DNA of 64,000 bases, from positions 1-64,000 of the forward strand of contig JAEUIE010000012.1 in NCBI GenBank assembly GCA_016795155.1, written 5' to 3'. The notes beneath the pieces are model-generated. The model saw only the letters and a program-made list of their open reading frames with translations, ran no database searches and was not told where the DNA came from. Both the position numbers and the translations under genes were made by a program. This document shows positions 26,276-33,241 of the stretch, piece after piece. The DNA comes from Planctomycetia bacterium. Its GTDB lineage: Bacteria > Planctomycetota > Planctomycetia > Gemmatales > HRBIN36. Position 1 is the stretch's first letter. Every line of letters begins with the position of its first letter.

Positions 26276-26294
26276 AGGACAACCTTCAATCTAC

Positions 26295-26320
26295 TATTAC
26301 ATGATATAGTGTAATAGTTT
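26295..26320. promoter_or_regulatory. Probable ArsR operator
   Basis: Perfect 9-base inverted repeat, ACTATTACA and TGTAATAGT, with an 8-base AT-rich spacer, 20-45 bases upstream of the arsR ATG. The size and position fit an ArsR/SmtB dimer site overlapping the promoter of the operon. Confidence 0.75.
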
Positions 26321-26397
26321 CATGTCAAGGTGCTCCCTTGAATTCGTATGGATGCAGAAAGCGAGCATTTTGTGGCCCAGCAGGTGTATAATGCGGC

Positions 26398-26802
26398 ATG
26401 CTGCGATTTTTTCTTGCACTTGCTGGTTATCTCTGGGCGTTACCTTTAACACTGCTCGGCCTGTTCTTGGGGATTTTGACACTACTGACTGGTGGGCGTG
26501 TGCAAATCGTTCGTGGTGTGATCGAATTCTGGGGCGGGGTGATGAAATGGTTCCTGAAACACCATCTGCTGGCAAAGGGCGCTGCAGCGATGACGCTCGG
26601 CCATGTCATCTTCGGCCAGGCTAGAGACGATCTTGATTTTGCCCGCGAGCACGAACATGTACATGTCAGGCAATTCAGTCGCTGGGGCATCTTCATGGCA
26701 CCGGCTTACCTGGGATGCAGTCTGTATCTCTGGCTGGTAGGCAAGAATCCCTATCTTGATAATCCATTCGAGAAGGAAGCGTATCGGGTCAGTGGAAGTT
26801 AG
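26398..26802 (+). CDS. Small membrane protein with HExxH motif
   Basis: 134 residues. Two hydrophobic N-terminal helices (about 3-32) are followed by an amphipathic stretch, then FAREHEHVHVRQ, which contains HEHVH (the HExxH zinc-protease pattern), a third hydrophobic segment (about 100-113) and the end NPFEKEAYR. An acidic residue in NPFEKEAY at suitable distance could be the third zinc ligand. No larger protease domain is present. A metal-binding membrane protein or minimal protease is possible; function unknown. Confidence 0.65.
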   Translation: MLRFFLALAGYLWALPLTLLGLFLGILTLLTGGRVQIVRGVIEFWGGVMKWFLKHHLLAKGAAAMTLGHVIFGQARDDLDFAREHEHVHVRQFSRWGIFMAPAYLGCSLYLWLVGKNPYLDNPFEKEAYRVSGS

Positions 26803-26817
26803 ATGACAGATGTAGAT

Positions 26818-26834
26818 TGAGCTATCACAGCTCA
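26818..26834 (+). terminator. Weak hairpin, possible terminator
   Basis: Arms TGAGCT and AGCTCA around a 5-base loop, followed by TTCCTTCAT. It lies 16 bases past the stop of the HExxH membrane protein. Short stem and interrupted U-tract. Confidence 0.35.
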
Positions 26835-26907
26835 TTCCTTCATATCGCAAGTCTCCTTTCAGTATCATCCGTAAGATGATGGTGTCTCGCCACTATATTG
26901 CGAAGAT

Positions 26908-28218
26908 ATGGAAATCATAATTATCCTTACCTTGATTGTGCTCAACGGCGTTCTGTCGATGACGGAACTGGCCATGGTGTCAGCACGGAAATCGAGACTG
27001 CGAAAAGATGCTGATGAAGGGCATCGGTCAGCTCAACTGGCACTGCAACTCGCGGAGAAGCCAGGCAGTTTTCTGGCAACAGTGCAGGTCGGTATTACCC
27101 TGATAGGCATCATAGCAGGCGTGTTTGGAGGAGCAACCTTGGCTGGCTCGCTGGCAACAGTGTTGTCCAAAGTAAGCTGGCTTGCTCCTTATGCTCAGAC
27201 GATCAGCCTCGTCCTCGTTATTCTGCTCATTACCTACCTGTCTCTGGTGATTGGGGAACTGTTGCCCAAACGATTGGCGCTCAGTTACCCGGAAGCCATT
27301 GCCCGCGGAAGTGCACGTTTTCTGCAGATTTTCTCAACATTATGCAGGCCCATTGTCTGGTTCCTCGATCGCTCGACTGATGCCCTGGTCTTTCTATTTG
27401 GCATTAAAGAACGCCATGAGCCGGATGTCTCGCAGGAAGACATTGCTTCCATGGTAGTAGAAGGTACGAGAACAGGTGCTATCGATCCGGAAGAGAAGGA
27501 GATTATCGAACGACTCTTTCAGATGGGTGACAGAACCCTGTCTTCCATCATGACGCCTCGCAACGAGATCATTCACTTGAAAAAGGGAATGACCACACCC
27601 GATGCCTGGGAACTCGTGATGTCGGAGCCGCACCAGCATTTCCCGGTGTTCGAAGAATTCAAGGATGAGCCGGTAGGTATCATCTCTGCCAAGGAACTCG
27701 CCGCATATCAATTGGAAGGTCTGGGTGGTAACTGGGAATCGATTATTCAGCCGCCTTTGATTGTTCCTGTTTCTGCCTCGCCCTTCAGAACGCTTGATCA
27801 GTTCAAGCAACACAAAGTGGCGATGGCACTAGTTGTGGATGAGTTCGGCAGCTTTGTCGGTATCGTAACCCTGCATGACATTATCGAAGCATTGGTAGGT
27901 GATATCGACGATGTGGATGAAGAGCCTGCAGGTGTCACACAAAGAGAGGATGGCAGCTATCTAGTTGATGCATCATTAGCTGTAGAAGATGCATTCAGAC
28001 ACATTGGCTTGGATGCTGAAATTGAGGAAGAGAAAGGGCAGTATCATTCTGTGGGTGGTTTCGTTTTCAAGCGTCTTGGACACATGCCAAGACTGGGAGA
28101 GCACTTCGACTGGAGAGCTTGGCGGTTTGAAGTGATCGACCTCGATCGCACGAGGTTGGATAAGATTTTGGTGAGTAAACTTTCAGGCAATCCTGTCGAT
28201 TCTCCACAGAATGAATGA
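26908..28218 (+). CDS. Hemolysin-family CNNM/CBS domain transporter (CorC/TlyC-like)
   Basis: 436 residues. A CNNM (DUF21) transmembrane domain covers about 1-190, with QVGITLIGIIAGVFGGATLAG and VIGELLPKRLALSYPEA. A CBS pair covers about 205-330 (SIMTPRNEIIHLKKG; ALVVDEFGSFVGIVTLHDIIEALVGDI), then a CorC_HlyC transporter-associated domain at the C terminus. These proteins are linked to magnesium or cobalt export rather than haemolysis. The stop overlaps an ATG of the downstream cupin reading frame, suggesting an operon. Confidence 0.92.
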   Translation: MEIIIILTLIVLNGVLSMTELAMVSARKSRLRKDADEGHRSAQLALQLAEKPGSFLATVQVGITLIGIIAGVFGGATLAGSLATVLSKVSWLAPYAQTISLVLVILLITYLSLVIGELLPKRLALSYPEAIARGSARFLQIFSTLCRPIVWFLDRSTDALVFLFGIKERHEPDVSQEDIASMVVEGTRTGAIDPEEKEIIERLFQMGDRTLSSIMTPRNEIIHLKKGMTTPDAWELVMSEPHQHFPVFEEFKDEPVGIISAKELAAYQLEGLGGNWESIIQPPLIVPVSASPFRTLDQFKQHKVAMALVVDEFGSFVGIVTLHDIIEALVGDIDDVDEEPAGVTQREDGSYLVDASLAVEDAFRHIGLDAEIEEEKGQYHSVGGFVFKRLGHMPRLGEHFDWRAWRFEVIDLDRTRLDKILVSKLSGNPVDSPQNE

Positions 28219-28247
28219 TAACTGAATCGTTAGCAGTGAGATGTATC

Positions 28248-28613
28248 ATGCATTCAGCCTTCGCTATCACACTGGAACAAGCACTCAAACTGGGGCCACC
28301 TCCTGCAGGAAACCTGGCGGTGCCGGTGTTCGAACACGGCACTCTCAATGCCGAGTTATATTCTCCCAGAGGGCATGATCCGCAACAACCTCATACCCGT
28401 GATGAAATCTACGTGGTTGCTCGAGGGAAGGGATTGTTCTTTAATGGCGGTGAGCGCGTTCTGGTGCAGCCAGGCTCATTTCTTTTTGTTGCAGCAGGGC
28501 AGGAACATCGCTTTGAACAGTTCAGCGACGACTTTGCAGTCTGGGTATTTTTCTATGGGCCCGAAGGCGGCGAACAGAGCGCTACTCTGGAAGCAGGACA
28601 AACTTGCCGGTAA
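28248..28613 (+). CDS. Small cupin-domain protein
   Basis: 121 residues forming a single cupin barrel. Motif 1 resembles PHTRDEIYVVARGKGLFFNGGE with metal-ligand candidates H, E and an upstream Asp. Motif 2 is PGSFLFVAAGQEHRFEQF with a His. Co-directional with the CNNM gene. An alternative start at 28215 overlaps the CNNM stop (ATGA) and would add 11 residues. The last 32 bases overlap the 3' end of the opposite-strand thioesterase gene. The substrate cannot be inferred. Confidence 0.78.
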   Translation: MHSAFAITLEQALKLGPPPAGNLAVPVFEHGTLNAELYSPRGHDPQQPHTRDEIYVVARGKGLFFNGGERVLVQPGSFLFVAAGQEHRFEQFSDDFAVWVFFYGPEGGEQSATLEAGQTCR

Positions 28614-29055
28614 AGCCAACACAGGGTTGTGATCGTTCGTAAATCTCGCTCTGCATTTCAATACGGCCTCGGCCCATATTGTCGTACATCTGTAAGAGAC
28701 GATCAAGGGCGGCTTCACTCGGGTAATAGCATTGAGCGATGAAGTCGCGAGTGACAGGACGCACAAACGAAATATTGCTTTCCTGCACCATGATGCAGGC
28801 GGAACGGTCTCGCTGTTTGAGCATCAGCCAGAGCATTCCCCAACAGGCCAGGGTAGCGGCTGAACTCAGGCTGCCTCCAAAGGCGGTGGCGGCATGGTTG
28901 ATATTGGGTTCCAGGGGCGCGCTCAACAGCAGCCCTTTACCATTGCATTCCATCACCTTCAGACCCATGCAACGGGTCAGCGGGATGTTCTCATGCAAAA
29001 TGGATTGAAGCTCGGCAAGCAGGGTATCGCTGATAGTCTGCACCATATCGGTCAT
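28582..29055 (-). CDS. YiiD_C-type hotdog thioesterase
   Basis: 157 residues with a hotdog fold similar to the C-terminal thioesterase domain of YiiD: LMGLKV-type strand, NHAATAFGGSLSSAATLACWGMLW (central helix) and SNISFVRPVTRDFIAQC. A probable acyl-CoA or acyl-carrier thioesterase of unknown substrate. Starts at 29055 or 29046 are equally possible; longer forms upstream lack family similarity. Convergent with the cupin gene, with a 32-base overlap of the coding ends. Confidence 0.75.
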   Translation of the reverse strand: MTDMVQTISDTLLAELQSILHENIPLTRCMGLKVMECNGKGLLLSAPLEPNINHAATAFGGSLSSAATLACWGMLWLMLKQRDRSACIMVQESNISFVRPVTRDFIAQCYYPSEAALDRLLQMYDNMGRGRIEMQSEIYERSQPCVGFTGKFVLLPE

Positions 29056-29208
29056 TAATCGAATGTTCTGGATGATAAACTTTACTGATTTTAGTTTCTT
29101 TAATGTCATCAAGGCGAGAGCATTTGACAGGAGAAAACAAAAGAACCGCGCCTGCCAGATGTTATAAACGGACAACAGGCGGAAAGTTGCATTTAGCTTC
29201 CTGAATGA

Positions 29209-30279
29209 TTAATTCCTGCTCGTTAATTCACTCAGCTTCTGCCTTAAATAAGTCGCCCGCTCAACGTTATGTTCTTCGTTAGTCAGATCTTTACCAGTCA
29301 GCTTGATGAGGTGTGAAGGCTGGGTTTGCAGGAAGAGCATATTTAGATGAGGAATCGTCAAATCCTCAACCATTTCAAGCGTGATGCCCAATCGGACGGT
29401 GGAAAGCAGGTCCATCATTTCATCGGCGGACATCATGGTGGCAGCTTTCAAGGTGCCATAAGCACGGGAAACCTTGTCCTGTACCAGAGGCTGGTACTGC
29501 TGCATCAGTGCTTTGCGTGCTTCTCGTTCGTAGGTGATGATCTGAGGAATCACTTCGCGGATTTCTTTCAGAATGGTGCCTTCATCCTTGCCCAAAGTGA
29601 CCTGGTTGCTGATCTGATAGAAATCGCCTGAGGCGCGAGTGCCTTCGCCATAGAGTCCACGAACTGCGAGGTTAATCTTTTGCAATGCCCGGAAGACTTT
29701 CTCCAGTTGCTTGGTGAACTGCAGAGCAGGCAGGTGCAGCATCACGCTGGCCCGCATGCCCGTGCCGACATTGGTGGGACAGGCAGTCAGATACCCAAAC
29801 TCTTCACTGAATGCATAGGAAATGCGTTCTTCCACTTTGTCGTCGAGTTGATCGATATCCTGCCAAGCTTCATCGAGTTGAAAACCGCTGCGTAATACTT
29901 GCAGACGCAGATGATCTTCTTCATTGACCATGACTGAACGCGTTTCGTGTGCTTCAAAAGCAACTCCACGTGGCCCTTCAGTTCCTGCCAGTTCCCGGCT
30001 CAGGAGCTGTCTTTCGCGAAGAAATTCTCGGTCCACCGGAGAAAGTGTATGTACGGTCAGGTACTTGAACTCAAATCCCCAGTCTTTGGAGGAAAACCGG
30101 TCGCGAATAAGTGATTCAAGTTCGCCACGCTGCATTGCCGAGGCACGGTTGGTGAAAGGAAAGTTGACAATGTTACGGGCCAGACGGATGCGTGATGAAA
30201 CGACGACATCCGATTCGGGACCTGTACCACGCAGCCATTCACCTGAGGTGCGAGCCAGTTCTTCAAAATCAAAAGTCAT
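29209..30279 (-). CDS. mcsB: Protein arginine kinase McsB
   Basis: 356 residues of the ATP:guanido phosphotransferase superfamily, the length of bacterial McsB. ATP-binding arginines lie in SSRIRLARN (28-36), the NEEDH motif of the catalytic site is at 119-123, and the signature CPTNVGTGMR is at 167-176. McsB phosphorylates arginines on proteins, in Bacillus marking them for ClpCP. Residues 337-342, which read RDxxRA in characterised McsB and form the phospho-arginine allosteric pocket, are HNVERA here, so activation may differ. The start overlaps the mcsA stop (ATGA). No clpC or ctsR is in the window. Confidence 0.93.
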   Translation of the reverse strand: MTFDFEELARTSGEWLRGTGPESDVVVSSRIRLARNIVNFPFTNRASAMQRGELESLIRDRFSSKDWGFEFKYLTVHTLSPVDREFLRERQLLSRELAGTEGPRGVAFEAHETRSVMVNEEDHLRLQVLRSGFQLDEAWQDIDQLDDKVEERISYAFSEEFGYLTACPTNVGTGMRASVMLHLPALQFTKQLEKVFRALQKINLAVRGLYGEGTRASGDFYQISNQVTLGKDEGTILKEIREVIPQIITYEREARKALMQQYQPLVQDKVSRAYGTLKAATMMSADEMMDLLSTVRLGITLEMVEDLTIPHLNMLFLQTQPSHLIKLTGKDLTNEEHNVERATYLRQKLSELTSRN

Positions 30280-30773
30280 CCGTGGTGTTCCTTATGTCGA
30301 ATCAGGTCGCGTAGCTCGGCGGCCCGCTCATAGGCTTCCAATTTGACTGCTTCGCTCAATTGCAGGCGAAGTTCCTGCAACTCAACGGGTGATATTTGTG
30401 ATCGTTGCCTGGGGCGCTTTCCAGTGTGCACCGTTTTGCGATGAATCCGTTCAAGTAAAGGCAACAGGCCTGGGCGAAAGGCCTCATAATCATGTGCACA
30501 ACCCAGTCTACCTTGAGAACGGAATTCAGTGTAGTGCATTCCGCAGGAAGGACAGATTAATTGACCAGGTTTATCAATACCTTCTGTGCCATACTTGGTG
30601 ATGATTTTTTGGACAATGGCGGAAATCTGCAGTTCCTTGCCTACCAGCAGGTTTTCCTTTTCCGCACAACTGATGCATAAATGAATTTCAACTGGCTCCT
30701 GACCTGCCACGGGATGACCGAGATGAACCGATGCAGGCTCACCACATTTTTCACAAGGCTTCATGGGTTCCAT
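30276..30773 (-). CDS. mcsA: McsA-type zinc protein, UVR motif (copy adjacent to mcsB)
   Basis: 165 residues. Two treble-clef-like zinc sites: CEKCGEPASVHL with CISCAEKEN, and CPSCGMHYTEFRSQGRLGCAHDYEAF. The C-terminal UvrB/UvrC-like helix pair is LRLQLSEAVKLEAYERAAELRDLIR. McsA is the activator and adaptor of McsB. It overlaps mcsB by 4 bases (ATGA). The ATG at 30773 is taken; an ATG 9 bases downstream (30764) is equally possible. A second McsA-like gene lies 175 bases upstream on the same strand. Confidence 0.88.
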   Translation of the reverse strand: MEPMKPCEKCGEPASVHLGHPVAGQEPVEIHLCISCAEKENLLVGKELQISAIVQKIITKYGTEGIDKPGQLICPSCGMHYTEFRSQGRLGCAHDYEAFRPGLLPLLERIHRKTVHTGKRPRQRSQISPVELQELRLQLSEAVKLEAYERAAELRDLIRHKEHHG

Positions 30774-30948
30774 CCGAATACGATATCGTTTCGAGCATCC
30801 CTGCATAGGTAGCGATCATGAATCAACAACAGGAGTTCTCGTATTTTCCACCCACTTTTCCATAGAGGAAAATGCATGAACTATCATTCTGGTGTTTACT
30901 TACGCTCTTTCAATAGGCTTGTTGGGAAGCCGGTTGCATGCGAGTTCA

Positions 30949-31449
30949 TCATCGAAACTCCTCTGTTTCCAAATTTCTAATCTGGTCGCGGATCTGAGCA
31001 GCCTGCTCATAATCTTCCCTGCCAATGGCACCTTGCAACTGTTTTCGTAGAGCACTGAGTTGTGTGCTAGCTGCGCTCTGGGGGTATTTACGCCGGGGTG
31101 ATTTACCCAAGTGCCTGATTTCTCCATGTATGTTTTCCAGCAGAGGAAGAAGTTCCTTCTTGAAGACTTCGTAATCGTGCGGACAACCAAGCCTGCCCGT
31201 AGAACGAAAATCTTTGAAGGTGATGCCACACTGAGTACATTCGAGCCGGTTGAGTGCTTCGAATTCATCAGTGTCTGCAACTTTTTCCACTGGCTTGGGT
31301 TCAGGCAGCTTTTCACCTGATACCAACGCTGGTTCGTACAGATGCTTCTGTGCACATTCTTCGCAGAAATGCAACTCTTCAATCATTTTCGGACCGACAA
31401 TTTCTGTCAGATGCAGGGTCGCAGGTTTGGGGCACCGTTGGCAGCGCAC
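30949..31449 (-). CDS. Second McsA-like zinc protein, UVR motif
   Basis: 166 residues with the same plan as the neighbouring McsA: CQRCPKPATLHL and CEECAQKHLYEP, then CTQCGITFKDFRSTGRLGCPHDYEVF, and the UVR pair LRKQLQGAIGREDYEQAAQIRDQIR. The start is a GTG at 31449 with GGAGG 9 bases upstream; a TTG 30 bases earlier has no such site. The paralogue carries an insertion (EPALVSGEKLPEPKPVEK, about 47-64) between the zinc sites. Tandem McsA genes before one mcsB suggest two adaptors for one arginine kinase. Confidence 0.85.
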   Translation of the reverse strand: MRCQRCPKPATLHLTEIVGPKMIEELHFCEECAQKHLYEPALVSGEKLPEPKPVEKVADTDEFEALNRLECTQCGITFKDFRSTGRLGCPHDYEVFKKELLPLLENIHGEIRHLGKSPRRKYPQSAASTQLSALRKQLQGAIGREDYEQAAQIRDQIRNLETEEFR

Positions 31450-31621
31450 GCTGAATGATCCTCCATAATGACAAATCAATTCTAACCGGCGGAGGGATTA
31501 GTAGCAATGGCGAGGTTGTGGAGAAAGAACATTCGGTTGGCCGTGCTGGATGATCCCGGAAAATGTATCAATAAAAAGAGCGAACGACTTTTCATCTAAC
31601 TGTTCAGACCATGTGCATTTC

Positions 31622-33160
31622 ATGATGAACCAATTAATCTGCATCCTGATGTTCATGGCTAACACAACACATGATACTGTGGTTGGTTTCAAATCCTACT
31701 GGCTGAGTGACCCGGCTCGGACGTATCGCACTGCTTTTGATGACGGCAAAACCTATGGCCACCAAAAAAGTGCCAGGCCAGTTTTGGTCAATCTGTGGTA
31801 TCCGGCCAAGCCAGGCGGTACAGCGATGACGCATCGTCAATACCTGGAAATCACTCCAGACGATGCTTTGCTGAAACCACTCGCAAAAGCCTTGGTGGAA
31901 TACAATCGCAATGTAATCTGCCAGGAATTATTGGGGGTTGAGATAAAGCAAGCCAGTGAAGCTCAAAAGCAATCCTTGGACAAGGTATTGCAACGACAGA
32001 CAGGTTGCTTTCGGCATGCACCACTTGCTACAGGAAAATTTCCACTGTTGATCTATCACAGCGGGGCAGGGTCGTCGTTCGAAGATAATGCAAAGCACTG
32101 CGAAGAACTGGCCAGGCATGGTTATGTGGTGATGGGCAGCGCCTTTCAACATGCGGATGGTTCGTCGTTTAATGTCGATCCGGAAAATGCAGGGCGCGAT
32201 TTTGAGTTTTTGCTTCGCCATGCCGCCAGTCTGGACATGGTTGATATGAAGCACGTCGGGTTGATAGGCCACAGTGCTGGTGCCCATGCATCCTTGATCT
32301 ATGCGGCACATGCTGGCGTGGCGGTTGACGCAATTGTCTCCCTGGACACGACACAGGACTATGTCACACTGGCAGATCCTCGTTGGCATCTGCTGGTTGA
32401 TGAACTGACCAAAGGTCAAAAGCAACTCAAGACGCCGGTTCTGTTTGCTGCTGGTCCAACGGCGCTGTTTGAATTAGCTGATACTCTCGATCAGAGTGAG
32501 CGTGTCTATTTCACTATCCCGGGACTTGATCATAACGATTACATTTCGCAGGGCGTTTGGGCTGCAACTATTGTCAGTGAACAGGATACAGGAAATGCCA
32601 GCAAACGCGAGAAAGCCGCTGAGGTTCGAAAACAGAATCGAGAACTGCAGCGCGTCGTGGAACTATACTTGGCTGCCAAATTGAAAGGCGATGAAGGGGC
32701 ATGGAAGCAGTTGCAGGCATTGCAACAGAATTTGCCTGGCAAACAACCCTATGTGGAACTGATGCCTGCAGGCAGCAAAACAGGCTGGGCTGCAATAACT
32801 ACACTGACTCCGCGAAAGCTATTACTGGTTTTGAAAGAGCAGGGTGTAGCAAAAGCCGTTGAACACTTGAAACAGGCAGACAAAAAGGAAGTCATGCTGA
32901 ACAATCCTTACATGGCATTCAATCTGCTTTACTATCTCTCCTTTCATCAGCAGCCTGAAGCAACGAAACAACTCTTCGAAGCGTTTCTGGCACGAGGTGT
33001 CGATTGCAGATCAACATTGGTGGCACAGGCAGAGATGTTTGCGAGCATGAAAAGACATCCGAGTTTCCTTGAAAACTGCGTTTGTTTGGGGCAGATGATT
33101 GGTGGCAAAGATAAGAAAGTCGCTGAAATGGTGCGAAAGCTATCCAGCAAAAATAAATAG
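31622..33160 (+). CDS. Alpha/beta hydrolase, dienelactone-hydrolase/PAF-acetylhydrolase-like
   Basis: 512 residues. The N terminus MMNQLICILMFMA looks like a short export signal or anchor. The hydrolase fold runs about 25-330: VLVNLWYPA, an oxyanion strand PLLIYHSGAG, the nucleophile elbow GHSAG at 216-220 (Ser218), and a late His in IPGLDHNDYISQG. The C-terminal 180 residues are helical without a recognised domain (for example LKEQGVAKAVEHLKQADKKE). Substrate unknown. Monocistronic, divergent from the mcsA pair. Confidence 0.75.
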   Translation: MMNQLICILMFMANTTHDTVVGFKSYWLSDPARTYRTAFDDGKTYGHQKSARPVLVNLWYPAKPGGTAMTHRQYLEITPDDALLKPLAKALVEYNRNVICQELLGVEIKQASEAQKQSLDKVLQRQTGCFRHAPLATGKFPLLIYHSGAGSSFEDNAKHCEELARHGYVVMGSAFQHADGSSFNVDPENAGRDFEFLLRHAASLDMVDMKHVGLIGHSAGAHASLIYAAHAGVAVDAIVSLDTTQDYVTLADPRWHLLVDELTKGQKQLKTPVLFAAGPTALFELADTLDQSERVYFTIPGLDHNDYISQGVWAATIVSEQDTGNASKREKAAEVRKQNRELQRVVELYLAAKLKGDEGAWKQLQALQQNLPGKQPYVELMPAGSKTGWAAITTLTPRKLLLVLKEQGVAKAVEHLKQADKKEVMLNNPYMAFNLLYYLSFHQQPEATKQLFEAFLARGVDCRSTLVAQAEMFASMKRHPSFLENCVCLGQMIGGKDKKVAEMVRKLSSKNK

Positions 33161-33241
33161 TTATCGGGTAAATAATTGGTATAGCTTCGAGAAACGGTGA
33201 TTATACTGCACAGATACCCGGTGCCTTTTGAGGTATCGATT

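Noticed and set aside
31450-31479. TTG start for the second McsA-like gene
   Set aside because: GGAGG lies inside this stretch and points to the GTG at 31449.
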